This document shows, one piece after another, positions 41,201-53,959 of a DNA stretch of 64,000 nucleotides. The DNA lies in contig JAEQBH010006371.1 of the NCBI GenBank assembly GCA_016808115.1, forward strand, positions 430,990-494,989, read 5' to 3'. The position numbers were made by a program, and so were the translations under genes. The first letter of the stretch is position 1. Every line of letters begins with the position of its first letter. The notes under the pieces are model-generated. The model had not been told where the DNA came from, searched no databases, and was given only the letters and a program-made list of their open reading frames with translations. The DNA comes from Tetrastigma voinierianum. Its lineage: Eukaryota > Streptophyta > Magnoliopsida > Vitales > Vitaceae.

Positions 41201-42944
41201 TGTCAAATGATATTTGTCATAAAAGAACAGTGGAAGACTTTACAGTTAAAAAGGATCCAATCCTTCCGAAAATTTTCTCCGTTTTCTCAACCAGAATGCT
41301 CTAACTCCAAGTCAGTGCATCACATGGCTTAGCACAACATGAATTATCTCACCCTCCTTATCTCAATCAACAAAGGTCTTAAAACAAAGATCCAAACATC
41401 TCCCATCCATGCAAGTCCCTCCATCCAATCTAGTAACCCAGTTAGAATCAAGATAGTACCAGAGCGTTTTTTAACAGATTCAAAGCAAACTGTCCACACC
41501 ACTTATCTTCCAAGACAATCCTCCTCTGATACTGTCATACTACAAAGAGTTGTTCCTTGTTAGTCACAACTGATTCTTCCGATTATCACCTAATCCTGAT
41601 AGCCACACCTTCACTTTTAGTATATCAACTTTTTTTTTCTTCCATATACTTCTCAATGTTTCAATTCCATTAAAGCTCCTTTCTATTCTAAATCATCAAC
41701 TCCACCCCGTGTGTATATTATTTAATAGTTCAATCTTGATTGCAATATCCCAATTCGCCCATTCCCTTTCTTTATCTATATATTCACTTTCTCCACTCTA
41801 CTAAAATGAGGCTTCACCAAGTGTCATCACCCACAGAAAGTTCTCACTTTTGTTCTGATCCACTTAATCCATCAAAAGATCGGAATAAAAACATGTACTG
41901 ATAGTAGATTTATTGCTTTTCTGACTGCAAGGTCCCGTCATCTGATGAAGCCTTCCTCATGAACCCGTGAAATCCACCCCTATAACAATCCCAAAGCCGC
42001 CATCTGTTCGAAAGAACTGGCAATGCAAACCAAACATATGAAGGCAACTATCAGGTCTCACACAATTCCGATCCTCTCCCTCAGTGATTGACCTCAATCC
42101 CATCCATTCAGTCACTTTCTTTCAAAGTCATTCCATAATCATATACAAGAGCCATGGATGAGCTGGATAATTCATACTTTGAAACAAAAACTCTTTCAAC
42201 CATGCCAACATGCCTTCATATTAGTATATCAATATTGCCATGCAACGCCGCTTCCTGGTATCATGGAACATGAGCTTGGAATCACAGTTTGCTGTCCATA
42301 TCTGAATAAAATGTTTACAACAATGCCACTCGTCAGTCAGCTTCTTGTCTCCTTCCCCAAAGACCACCTTAATCATGTGAATTTGTTTTTCCATGACTGC
42401 TTTGTTATTATATTTTGGTCAGTTGAATAGTAAAACAGGGCAAACAAAATAGGAAAAAGATAGCAAGTAAAGCCGCCGAATAATGGAAACACTTAGAATA
42501 GATCAAACAAAACAAAGAGAAGCCACCTAGAGGCGTTTAGTCCATGAGAAAACAGAAGATAAGGAAAGAAATGATAATTCTGAAAATCTAAGGCTAAAAC
42601 CCCCCTCACTGCTCTGCCCCTATCGATACTCAACCTGACCATCCTCAAAATTCTCCTTCCCTGTGCTACCGTTTCCTTCGCCATCTCATCAACCAAACCG
42701 AAAATCATTAACAACTGGTAACGGAAATTAACCACAAACAAGAAGACCAAACCATAATGATTCTCACAGAGTAATTTTCTGTGTCAAATCAATAATAAAT
42801 TGAACCACCTTCAGTGACACGAACACCAAAGGAAAAAGAATCAAAGGATCGGACTCAACTCTTGTAAGTGGCTTTCGAGTTAAGGATTTAAACTGTACGT
42901 ACGGAGAATAATCATACCCCAGTCACGAGGCCCCAATGCCACAC
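38242..42944. other. Probable 5' UTR intron with decayed repeats
   Basis: 4.7 kb without a host exon. It contains TCTTCC-rich tracts (39260-39420), the LTR-end-like block 'atcaatgaaaatcaaagagtta' near 39727 shared with the left end of the window, a T run (40987-41005) followed by 'aataaagaaaggcgccaaag' that resembles a minus-strand LINE 3' end, and unassigned frames at 40251-40505 and 41339-41563. Confidence 0.4.
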
Positions 42945-43130
42945 CTGAAACGAAGATAATCAACGAAAAACCGAGAGAAACAAAAAAAAAGAGGGATGTG
43001 ATCGATAGAAAGGTTTCGAAAGTGTTTCGAGAGAATAAGAAAAAGAGAATTTCGTATATTCAATTCGAAGGGACGGTGTTTATGTGAATCTGTGAAGAAA
43101 ATGAAGCGGGAACTTTTCCTGGTTGCTGCC
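42945..43130 (-). promoter_or_regulatory. Candidate 5' UTR exon and core promoter of the Agenet gene
   Basis: On the minus strand the stretch below 43130 contains a pyrimidine-rich leader (a run of T followed by GTTTCTCTCGG) and ends at a donor-like CAG/GTGTGG at 42945. An AT-rich segment with AATATTAATAAAG lies just upstream. The start-codon exon at 38241 begins directly after an acceptor (TTTTGTTTGACAG), so a non-coding first exon upstream is expected. The pairing of this donor with that acceptor is inferred, not shown. Confidence 0.3.
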
Positions 43131-43149
43131 GGTGTATGGTACAAATCAT

Positions 43150-44760
43150 AAATTTGTTTGGTTGGTATTATTGAATTGATAACAATACTTTATTAATATT
43201 TAAATCACATAAAACAAAAATTTAGAGTTGAAATAAAATCAGAGTTAGATTTAATTTTTTCATCGTTATACAATGTAATAAATTATCCTTACCAAACTCC
43301 TGCAACCCCTTATGTTATTTTTTCTTAAACGCAAGTCATTATATCACATAAATTACATGAGAACAGTTGATTGAATTTTATTTCACAAACATTTAGTACT
43401 CTATTGGGCAGGTGATAAAATTTTCCTGCTTTCTTATTCAAACTTTTCAAAACAAGCGAAACACGCGGCTATTTAGAACGATGAAAACAATTTCAAAACA
43501 AAAAGAAATGACCACTATTAATATTTACATGAATTTAAATCGCATGCTATTGCTCTCCAATCGAAACACGTGATTTCGTGGCCGATTGATAAACGAAATA
43601 CCTGGATTATGGCTATTTTCTTCTTTTCTTCCCTTCGCCTTCCACTTCGATTTTTTCTTGTCGACTCACGAAAAACACGGATTTGCTGACAAGAACCTCG
43701 TATTTTTTAAAACACATTCTCAATGTTTTCATTAACTTCATTTTCAAGAAAATGATTTTACAAATGGATTTTTTATTTTATTTTCAATTAAATTCAAGAT
43801 TTAAACGTATTTTCCTAAAATGAAAAACTAAATATTGTGAATATCAAATTTTTTCATAGATTCAATTTTATTAGCCAAAAAATTTCACACAAACTTAATG
43901 CTCTAAAAAACCTTCCCTCAATTTAATGTAAAACCAATGAGTTAGATGAAGTAGAGCATAAGGCTGGGAACGCATAAGTTTTTTAAAATTGAGGAGGCAT
44001 CATGTTATTTTAGATGAAGGCTTCGCCTTGATATGTCAGTACACGCTGATTTGTGTTATTATCATACACTGAAATTCCATCTACACCAAGATGGAACTGT
44101 CTCTCTACTTCTTTGCTTTTCATTTCATGTTTTCTTAGGCTCTATTTAGAATTCGGAATGTATTAAGGAAAGAAAGAAAACTCTAAGGTCCCATTCATAA
44201 AGTGCTAAAGAAAAAAAAATACAATTGAAAATTATTTTCTCATATTTGGTAAAGATCATGAAAATATGTTAAAACGAAAAGAAAACATTCTTCTACGTTT
44301 TGCCAGACATCGCTGAAACATGTGGGGAAGAACCTAAAGGAAAATTATTTTCATATATTTATTATATTACGGAAAAATATAAGAAAATCAAATATAATCA
44401 AAATTCCTTAAATTTTTACACATTGTAAATTTTAGTCCTCTTATATAATAGAGATAACCAAATAAAATGTGTTTAAACAAACATATATAATTCATTTGAT
44501 AAAAGTTAAAACCTTATTTTGGTTTTCCTTCATATTTTCACCTTTTTTTTCTCTGCTTTTACTTTATTCCAAATCAAAGGCCTGCTTTCAACCCAAAAAT
44601 ACTAAAAAAATGCAAGGGAAAACAATTTTCATATTTGGTTTCAACAAGAAAATATGAATATATATATAATCAAATTCTCCTCCTTCGTACCTACATATTT
44701 TAAAATTTATTGGTTCTTATATAATAGGAGCAAACACAAAAGAGGTAAATTTGATTATCC
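43150..44760. other. AT-rich upstream sequence with a diverged direct repeat
   Basis: There are no genes. Two similar blocks, about 44340-44480 and 44620-44750, share 'taaatttta..cttatataatag' and 'caaacaca/ccaaataaa', each next to runs of aaaatat. This could be an old tandem or terminal duplication of a small element. Confidence 0.4.
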
Positions 44761-44763
44761 AAG

Positions 44764-45195
44764 GTGTTCAAACACAAAAATGCCAAGTACTTCATAAGAT
44801 ATACATCATACCAACTCAATGGTAGAGAAAGACAAGGTCACCCATATAGTGCGGCACTGTGTTACTGTGCCACAAACAGTATCAAATCCAGGCATGACCA
44901 GGCACGGTCATTTTGCTCAAGACACCCACAAACAAAGGATTCTCAAGCATGGAAACCAAATGATGGAAAGTCTAAGCCAAGGACTCAAAGGAGAGTGTTT
45001 CTCATGACAAACAAAGACACTCAAGCCTCACTAGAGGTTGTCACAGGTATTATTCAATTTCATTCCCAACTAATTAGAGCGCTTATTGATCCAGGAGCTA
45101 CCCATTATTTTATTTCTGCTTCTTTTGTTGATTTGTTGGGCTTATCTACTAGCTTGCTACAATTTGATATGTTTATCTCTAACTTTTACTCTTAA
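44764..45195 (+). pseudogene. Gypsy G1 gag end and protease
   Basis: Open for 143 codons: VFLMTNKDTQASLEVVTG leads into the retropepsin ALIDPGATHYFISASF, LLGLS. The active site is D-P-G-A rather than D-S/T-G-A, which occurs in plant Gypsy proteases of the RVP_2 type. No zinc knuckle is evident upstream. The 5' LTR and most of gag are missing. Confidence 0.8.
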
Positions 45196-45401
45196 ACTTT
45201 CGCTACCAAGTTGTTAAGAAACGAAGTGTGCATCATGGTTTGGGGTGATAAATCACATGTGGACTCGATATCACAATTACAGCCTTGATATCATATCGGG
45301 AAAGATCGGTTGTGCCAACCCACCATGCCCAATTGGTTTGCGCCAATAGAGGGTAACCTTTCAACATTCCAGACAACTCCAATTTTATTTCTCAAGGAGT
45401 C

Positions 45402-46582
45402 ATGAGCCATACTCCTATTCAATTGATTTCGCTTATGAAGGTTCAATCCTTACTTAAGAATTTTTCCGCGATATTTAATGATGTCGTGTGGGAAATGATA
45501 AGGATGAAGTTGGATGATATTCCCGTAGAAGAGATTTATCTTGATATTTATGAATTACTTAGACTACTCACCAAAAAGGAAGTTGAATTCACCATTGAGT
45601 TAGTGTTATGGACGACCCTATCTCAAAAGACTCACCGAATGGCTCCTTTGTGAGCTCAAGGAGCTGGGTGCTATCTACAAGAAATGCTTGATAGAGGTGT
45701 TTATTTGTAATTCGTAGTGGGACACCTTAGGAAGCCCCAGTATGTAAGGCTCTTGTTAAAAGATGACTTTGATATTTATACAGATCTTAGGAGTCAATGG
45801 GCGCGATGCACTCTATAACAAAGACCATCGTTCAAGACGATGATCTGATCAACATGGCGGTCCCGTTTTCCAGATGTATCTTAATCCGAAGAGCTTCACT
45901 GGCAGCGGCGAAGACATACAAAGATTCGCTTTCACACCGATATAAGACATGGAGTTTCACGATGCTCATTTGACTTACGAATGCCCGGAACCGCCTTTAC
46001 GACCCAACGCGAACAGGCGTTTCGAATCCCAATCCAACGGCTCGCAGCGTACCCGCGTGGTTATGACCAATAAGCTCCGGTTATCGTTAAAGAGCACTTG
46101 GAGCGATCACGGCCAAATCGTCCCAACGTCGCAACTCACAGTCGCAATCGTCAAACGAGCAACGAACGCAACGTCGCCGCAAACGCGATAGTCCAGTATT
46201 CCAAATAAAACAGCGCGAATAACAGTCCAAGAAACAAATCCCCGCAACGCCAAAGGTAGTTTCAAAGGCGCAGCTGGAGCAGTCAGTATCTTTCAGCCGA
46301 AGTGTCGTCCATCCCATCACGGTCACTCCTCATCCGTGCCAGTCGCAGCCCAATTAGAACGCAGAAGTCGCGGAGCCGCAGACCGGAATAGGGCAATGCA
46401 AATGTTAGAAATCCCGTTATAAGGTCGATTGTTAACCTGTTCAAGATAGATTCACAAAGAGGCCGACAACATGCCGTAAGTCTGTTGTGGTCTCGCAACA
46501 GCAGGAAGCGGCAGCAAAGCCAAAGCAACGAAAGTCATAAAGCAAAATAAACTTCAAACTGCCCTCACTCATGGTTGGAAAA
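45402..46582 (+). pseudogene. Gypsy G1 reverse transcriptase remnants
   Basis: VQSLLKNFSAIFNDVVWEM and VEFTIELVLWT with YRMAP-like HRMAPL mark the lead into RT. Near 45920 EDIQRFAF.. and LTNA match the EDIPKTAF...FGLTNAP block. Just before 46583, 'ctcactcatggttgga' fits the YPTHDLEL motif. The region 45800-46560 is decayed and unusually CpG-rich. Confidence 0.6.
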
Positions 46583-48745
46583 TGTCCCAAGTCTTCTTTT
46601 TTCAATCCATCAACTTAAAGCATAATAAGATTCTGTTAAGAAACCATTACTGATGGTATGCATATACATGCCACTGATAGGAATGAGAACCATGATAAAT
46701 ACGTGATATACAATCACTTATCTATAAATCCTTATGAGAACCTTGGTAAACATTATATTACACAAAAAGTAGCCTTTAGTATATAACTAAGGTCGCCACA
46801 CCGGTGCCCATAACCAAGTCTCACTATGATAGCCTGATATCGGCGTACAAACAAAAGATTACAACTTTCACTCAAAATGACTATCATACAAGGCACAAGC
46901 CTTAAAATGATCTTAAAAATAGCAAACATAATCCAATCTACAACATGCAAAAGCTAGCTTAGCCACCCTTATCACACCTTCTCTCCTGCATTTAAAAATG
47001 TCGAGAAATAGCAATCTACCACAACTCGCAGGAAAATTTTATGGTCATATTGCACATCTCAGTTAACATGAATTAAATATAAGACAAGGATGGCAATCAA
47101 CATGCTTAAACATTTAGTGAATATAAAGAATTAATTGATATGGCACACAGCAAAGAGATTCATCTATGGTTCTCTAAGTTCCTCCCTCCTATTATGAATG
47201 GTCATATCTATGTCATCGTGAGATATTATTCATCACTGCTCCAAATAATACTTGTACATCTGTGAGTACTTTTTAGTACTACAACCCAAGGGCAAGACCA
47301 ACCTCGTGTCTTTAGAGACTACACAACCCAAGGACAGGGCCAACCCCGTGTCTTTAGGGACTACAACCCAGGGGCAGGACCAACCTCATACTACACCCAT
47401 GCTAGGGTGTCTTCCTTGAGGGATTTAGGGACTTTCACCCAAGGACCCACTACACAAAAACAAGCAATATGATGATCTATATCTCAAGATATCTAATCCC
47501 CAACCATGTTTTATCATTGTGTTCCATTACCAACCAATCTTAACCGACCATTATAGCCTATGTCCATCATGTGGTTCATGAGTCTCTCTACCATTCCATT
47601 CCACATAAAGTTCAAATCACTCAAACCAGGCAATAAGGTAACAAAAAGACAGGCATTTTTATTGGATACATGTCAAGTAGACATAAGAATATAGTGATTT
47701 ACGCAAAGCCAACATAGATAGGCACTAGAATGGTATATAAAATTCCCTACCTCACTTTGTTTCAAATTTTGAAATTTCTCTATGTGTGAGAATCCCTTAG
47801 CTAAATCAAGGAAGTGAAATAGAACAATATAATTTAGGTTCATTTACACAAAATCACATAAGCAAAGTCAAAAGATATTGTTGTTACAACCCTAAATCAT
47901 TTGGTTCTTACAAACTCTAATTTCCACCTCTTAACTTTCATTAATGCGTATTTCCCCATAATTAGAACTTGCTTCTGGCCCCCTTCCTGTGGTACAATTA
48001 TTTTCTTCAATTAGTTAACTAAATAACCACTTTAATTCCACTCAAACTTAACCATTAATTAGTTTTAAGAAGATAACCTCAATTAGCCTCCTAATCACTA
48101 AAACGGTTTCCAAACTCAACAATCTCCATAACCTACTTTGTAAATTTCTCTTCATACTAGCTTAAACCAAATAATATGGAATATATTAGCTTTATTATAC
48201 GATTAGACTTAATTAAAGACAATTTAAACTAACTTTTTATTTCCTTTAAACCAAGATTTATCATTAAATAGCATCAACTAATCATTAGGCATAAAAAACA
48301 ACCAAGATCACATACCTTCTTCTTCTCTCAAGTGATCCCTTTCTCCCTTTTAACTTATTTTCTTTAGACTAAAAAAAATGCAGAGAATGAGCTGAGAACC
48401 AACCTAACAACCCTTTATAACCTTATTAGCAAGCTTGAGGTGGCAACTTTGAGGTGGCATGCTTGAGGGTTGCCACCCATCTTCTTTTCCCCATTTTTTT
48501 GCAAGTTGGTCCTCTTATTGTTTAGTATTTGAACTTAACAACTTGCCACTTGGTTCTTGAAATTTTCTTATTCAAATCACTTAGATGTTATTACATTTAG
48601 TTAGTAGTTTATCATAAGTAATTATGACCAAATTTCAATAATACTAAATGACAACTTACCTTAGCTAGATTTCACTTAAACATGTTTAAATTTAACTCAC
48701 AAGGTAATTTGGGCTTTTTGTTCTTCCATTAACACTAGTGTTACA
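46583..48745 (-). mobile_element. Gypsy-type solo LTR (about 2.16 kb) splitting G1
   Basis: The G1 reading stops at YPTHDLEL-like sequence and resumes at 48746 with AVVF-like (VVDFCNLKI), so the insert is bounded within a few bases. Its ends are tgtcccaag and gtgttaca, the TG...CA of an LTR. On the minus strand it starts TGTAACACTAG, a usual Gypsy LTR start. No coding part. The flanking bases do not give a clear target duplication. Confidence 0.65.
47279..47400. repeat. 40-42-bp tandem repeat inside the solo LTR
   Basis: Three units begin at 47279, 47319 and 47361 ('ctacaaccca.gg.ca.g.cc'), the first two ending in gtgtctttag. A related 'tttagggactttcacccaagg' follows at 47425. Confidence 0.8.
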
Positions 48746-50060
48746 TGGTAGTTGATTTTTGCAATCTAAAGATTTTAGAGACGTTATCAGATAGTGAGAC
48801 ATGTGAGATTTATACTGACCACAAAAGTTTGAAATATTTATTCCCCCAAAAGGAGTTAAATATGAGACAGAGAAGGTGGATTGAACTCCTTAAAGACTAT
48901 GATTGTAGCCATTTATACCATCATAGTGAGGCAAATGTAATTACTGATGCCTTGAGCAAAAAGCCATATGGATCCGTGTCAACTTTGAGATCAAAACATG
49001 CTCAGTTGTTTTTTGATTTAAAGGCCTTACAAGCTCAATTTCAAGTTTATGGACCTAGAGTTTTATTGACTAATTTTAATGTGCAACCAGACCTAATTGG
49101 GAAGATTAAGTCTTCACAAAAGGATGATCCAGAGTTAGTAGCCATCATGGATAAGGTGAGAAAGGGGGACAAATTTTATTTTTCATTGATGGATGATGAT
49201 ACTTTGAAGTTCAAGAATAGGTTGTGTATTCCTCACGTTAAGGGATTGAGGAGAGAACTCTTAAAAGATTTTCATAACTCTAGATTTACAATTCATCATA
49301 GGGAAATGAAGATGTATAACAATATGGAAGTAATCAGATTATGGCCGACTAAAACGTGAAATTGTGAGTTTATAAAGACAAATTGCTTCAGTTTGCCAAC
49401 AAGTGAAATCCGAGCATCAACGACCTTGGGGAAAGCTGCAACCCCTTTCTATTCCTGAATGGAAGTAGGAGAATATTACCATGGATTTTGTTTCAAGGTT
49501 ACCTAAATCCTTGGGAGGTAACACAGGGTAATTGTTGATGGATCGACAGTCAACTCACTTACCAATCCCAACTACCTTACATTAGATAAGTCGACCTCCC
49601 TATTCATAAAGGTATTGCTGTTACATGGAGTACTAGTATCCATTGTTTCATATAGGGACACCCGTTTTACTTCCAAGTTTTGGAAGAGCCTACAAAATGC
49701 TCTTGGAACCCAACTAAACTTTAGTACTACGTTTCACCCACATATAGATGGTCAATCAGAAAGGGTTATTTGGATTTTGGAGGATATGTTGCGAGCATGT
49801 GTATTGGATTTTGGAGGTAGTTGGGAAGATCATATGCCCTTGGTGGAATTTTCTTATAATAATAACTTTCAAACAGTATCGGATGGCACCATATGAGGCC
49901 CTTATGCGTAAAATGTAGATCTCCCCATTGATGATATGCGAGAGGAAACTCTAGGTTTGATTTGTCTGGCAACTATAGAAAGATTCAGCTAATACGGAAA
50001 GGTTGAAAGTTATACTCCATTTCCCCAGAATGTCCTTCTAGTGCATTCCACCTTGTATAT
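48746..50060 (+). pseudogene. Gypsy G1 RNase H and integrase
   Basis: 48745-49359 is open for 204 codons: CEIYTDHKSLKYLF, ELNMRQRRWIELLKDYDC, ANVITDALSKK (RNase H with D's), then the start of the integrase H2C2 finger, which is cut short. Next CQQVKSEHQRPWG (49400) and TMDFVSRLPKS, then RDTRFTSKFWKSLQNALGTQ and HIDGQSERVIWILEDMLRAC (49615-49896) cover the D-D-E core. Two frame changes and stops separate them. It is the longest surviving transposon frame here. Confidence 0.88.
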
Positions 50061-50211
50061 TAGTTTCTTGAATGTTGAATTTAGCAATAATTTCGTGAAT
50101 GAATTTGCTAGATTATCACTTGAGCGTATTTGTTGAACATCAATTTTATCACTCTTACAAAATTCATGGTATAAAAGAACTTTGGAAAAATGTGTTTAGT
50201 TCTTCTATCTC

Positions 50212-52245
50212 ATTTTATAAACCCGAGGTACCTCCATTCTTTCGAAAAATGGCAAAATCCAGAATCGTCACTACAATGTGTCGTAGACCCGAAATTTCCC
50301 AGATCTCGGATGACAAAACGGATCTCACCGCTGGATTCATCTCATGAAATCTGGGCCGCTACCCGCATTTAATTTTATCGACCCAAAATAGTCGTAATTT
50401 CTCACTAATTTCGGTGACTGTGACCAAGTGACCTCAAAACGGGATTTTTGAGAAAATCTGAAAGTGAAAATAATTCAAATAAAGTTCCATGGTACACTGA
50501 ACCTTAAACTGACGAATAAATTGTTTTGCCAAAAATGTAATTCCAACAAGTTACGGACACGCCGGCGACGCGGGCTAATCCTTAAGTTATGGATAAGGTT
50601 AATAAAAGACAGATTTTTGAGAGAAAAGAACTCATTTTCTACTGCGAGCCATGGAGAAAGCAGAGAAATAGAGCAATCCAAGCTTTGGCTCTCGATGATC
50701 CACAAAATTTCGTCGGCTCAATAATACGCTGTCAAGAAGTAAAGCTCATTACCTCGATGTATGGCCACGCCGTGTGTACCAAAATATGATCAAACCCGGG
50801 ACGATCCAAATGAGGAGATTTGAGAAATAAAAGTTTCCGTTAGAGGTGTTCCCAAGACTTCCTACCCAATTTTACTACGCCGCAGGTAGGGGTTCTTCCT
50901 ACTTTTGTTTACTCCAACCCAGTGGTCGCTTTAAGGAGTTTGGTCGGTCGATGCCCTAAGGGGTTGTTCTCAATTGCTTTAAATGGCTTTAATGGCCTTT
51001 TTGCCGCCCATTTGTGACCGGTTTGGTGAATTGATATATGGTTGTGTATAGTATGTCCTAAAAATTGTTTAGAGACTGTTTGGATTAAAAAAAGAAGAAT
51101 CCAGATGCTATGGCCTGCTTTTGGCCGCTGTGGCCAATTTAAAGGCTCGTTTTCGCGCTTTATATCGCTTAAGAGTCGGCTCGGGGGTTTGTGTGGAATG
51201 CTTTTGTGAGCAGTTTATATGTCACATTTGCCTTGATGCAAAGTTGTTATTACTTGATTTTGTAATAACATGATTTGGTTAATTGTTGTTTGATGAATGT
51301 TGATATATGTGTGCTTATATATTGACATTGAACCGAATGTTTGTTTTAGAGATTATATGCATGTAATATAATTGTCCATGATACATGGTAAAATGTATGA
51401 ATTAAATTTTCCATATGGCATTCATCACATATGTGACATGACATTGATATGCAATGGTGCATCATATTGCAGAGTGTGAGCGCATGGTTGAAATCAAACA
51501 CCACATTGGTGATTGATGAGTGGGTTCGGTACCGTTGGACAAAGTCCAATAGAGTCGCATTGTTGCATGAAATGGTAAAAAAAAAAAGACTTGTGTCAGG
51601 TAATAGCAAGAAGGGCTAGACACTCCCTCGGGTGAAAGACTTGGTACTGGTTCATACACTATAACAATGAAAGTCCAAAAAGTGTAGGAAGGCGTGTGGA
51701 GCATGCGGTGAGACCCCGAAAATTCGTTGCCCGAAAAAGACACATGGTTTTGTATATGAAATGATTATTTGAGGTGTGACATCCAACGAGTTTGGCTTAT
51801 ATAATTAAACAATTTTGTTTAAAAATGATCATTGGATGTAATCCATCAATGATGAATTTTATCACACATTGGCATTGCATTATGAGAAGGGAGTCGGTGA
51901 AGACTCGGGGTATGGTGCATGAGTGAGTCTCATCTTATTTCATAGCATGACATGAAGAATTCCAAGTTATAATTGGCATATTCTTATTTTTAGAATGTTG
52001 ATGTGAATGTAAACATTGCATGTACACTTATGTAGGGAGTAACCTTTGTATGAATTACTCTACTGGGTGTGGCTTAAATTATATGGGAAAAAAATTTCTG
52101 GTGCGGGACATGTGTAGGTGGTTGGCTCTCATCCGGGGCTGCAAGGGTGAAGAAAGCCGACTTATGACTTTTATAATTCCTCTTGTAATTGTTTTGTAAC
52201 ATTTTTATAGTAAGATTCATTTCTACACACAATATGTTAATAGAG
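50212..52245 (+). repeat. Gypsy LTR related to the solo LTR at 9.66 kb
   Basis: It begins near ttttataaacccgagg. Shared landmarks with 9662-11786 occur in the same order: agatctcggatgac (50299), a poly-purine/GC-poor middle, 'gggagtcggt' with 'gactcggg' (51897-51920), and 'agtaacctttgtatg...ctactggg' for 'agtagcccttgtagg...ctactgag'. It lies at the end of G1 (3' LTR) and before G2 gag, so it may serve as 5' LTR of G2. The 3' border is approximate. Confidence 0.6.
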
Positions 52246-52259
52246 TCGACTTGAACTCT

Positions 52260-52445
52260 TATAGGATGTTGGTCACAACTTCATCTCCTTCAAATAGGGT
52301 TCGCCTCACCTAGAGAAGCAGCTTCATCTAGGCAAAGGTGGGTCTAGCAAACCCAAGGCCACCCCGAGCTCGCTTCACCTAGGCGAAGGTGAGTCAGCTT
52401 AGGTGAAACGCCATTTCAGAGGTGTCCCTAGGCAGAACTAGGTAT
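52260..52445. repeat. CCTAGGCGAAGG-type direct and inverted repeats
   Basis: Blocks ttcatctaggcaaaggtgg (52311) and ttcacctaggcgaaggtgag (52373) repeat directly, and cttaggtgaaac (52398) is an inverted echo. Similar 'cctaggcgaaag' occurs at both G3 LTR edges (59305, 63101). Confidence 0.6.
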
Positions 52446-53079
52446 GTAAGCAGATTTGTTTATAACCCTGAATAGGCAGTTGTCAGAGTATATACAGTTA
52501 TTAGTAGGTCTGATGAGTGATTTTTCGGCTTCTTTATAATGCGATCTTAAATGGACTCCAGAACGGTAATGGTTATAAGATATCCACAAGTTTTCCGTGG
52601 GTTAATGAATGGATCAATGCACCCCCATTTTGGTATACATGTCATTACTGTACAGCATAGGTATACGATTACCTGGGGGCTTGATGGCATGGGTCTGTGA
52701 CCAGATTCATTATGCATTTCATGTTTCGGGGCCTTAATATGCTTCACTGATTGTGTGCGTGTGTGTGTGCTTTGTGTTATGTGAATTATACACATGGTAA
52801 AGTGTATATGGAAAAAGAGGTACACTAGGGTTAGAAAACATAACCTTGGGGGTTCGGATTAAGAATGAACGGGGATGGTTCGGGATATCGAGGTCTATTA
52901 GTGGTTGCCACATGCACTACTAGTTAGACAAGGAGACAAATCTCAAAGTTTAAAGTTGATCCCCATTTATTTGGGATGTTATGTAAGACTCTATTGTTAT
53001 CTCGATGGCGTAGATGGTAAATCGAGAGAAGATAGGACGCCAAGGCTGCGGTAGAACAACAACCCACTACCACCGGTCT

Positions 53080-53950
53080 TTTACCAACAAGCCTTCATAG
53101 AGGCTATTGGTGCTGCGACTGCTACTATTGCAATGTGTGAGTGTCAGGAGCACACCATTGCACAAAGTTAATCGTGAATCGTGGAGCTAAGGAGGGCCAA
53201 GTAACCTTCAGAGGTTCAAGGCACACCATCCTCCAACCTTCAAGGGAGGAGTGGACCTGATGGTAGCTGATATTAGTTTCAACAAGTCAACAAGAGATCA
53301 CCTTCGATGCCACTGATGCAATAGGCTTTATCCCAAACAGGCTAATCCTGGGCATGGTGGATTTGTCAAAGCCTTAAGGAACTTAGAGGCAACGACATAG
53401 GAAGAGTTCCGTGAGCTTTTCATGGGAAAATATTTCCTCAATGTCCCGCTGGCATGCCAAAGCCTCAGAGTTCCTAGAATCGAGACTAGACATGACAGTT
53501 TAACACGTGGGCTAAGTTCACCGAATTAGCCTGCTTCACTAATGACTATGGGCCGCATATGGCCAAAGTGAGAAAGTGAGGGGATAGTCTCAAATCGTCT
53601 ATCCGAAAGGCGGTGGGACTCCTCCTACAAGACACGGATTTATTTGATCACATAATATGGCCATTGAGAAGAGGTGGATTACATAATGGCAACCGGACGT
53701 GGTGAAAGATGAGAAGAGGAGCCAACCTTCTTTCTTTAAGCTCGTGCAGAGACTTTTTACTTTGTAAGTGGCTCATGGACAGACGCAACTATCGTGAGCC
53801 AAGACCAAGGTCAATCATCTCGTGTGAGAGACTTCACCCCAGGCCAGCCAAGGCAGAGACATGTTTCATTGCCACCAATCAAGACAGAGATTCGATTTCA
53901 TGGTGTAAGGATCCCAGAGTTATGGGACACCCAGTCCCGGGCCATCGCAG
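53080..53950 (+). pseudogene. Gypsy G2 gag remnants
   Basis: FKAHHPPTF-like start near 53215, F.GK.FP and AKVRK blocks, then LLQDTD near 53630, follow the Retrotrans_gag (DUF-type) order of plant Gypsy elements. Several frames are needed. After 53709 a 209-codon frame opens with DRRNYREPRPRS, probably the basic C-terminal part. Confidence 0.6.
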
Positions 53951-53959
53951 TGACGCTCA

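Larger units (their letters stand above)
5664..43130 (-). other. Span of a host gene for an Agenet/Tudor-like domain protein
   Basis: Seen: minus-strand exon-like blocks with GT-AG borders that, read from high to low coordinate, spell successive parts of one plant Agenet protein: LPLKVGQLAEAKSF, then LNWTKLYQKPP and WKIGDKVDWWADGCYWSG, then EVFCKDLRPSLDW, then CAQLVKPVY. Known of the family: Agenet modules are Tudor-like folds that read modified histone tails or bind chromatin partners in the nucleus. Inferred: one gene spread over more than 37 kb by transposons in its introns. The exon encoding the middle of the first Agenet repeat was not found, and the 3' end lies below 5664 or outside the window. 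The gene may be functional or a decaying copy; two one-base frame problems are noted at the exons. Confidence 0.7.

Noticed and set aside
44150..44760. Possible MITE upstream of G1
   Set aside because: Only a diverged direct repeat is visible; no inverted ends or target duplication.
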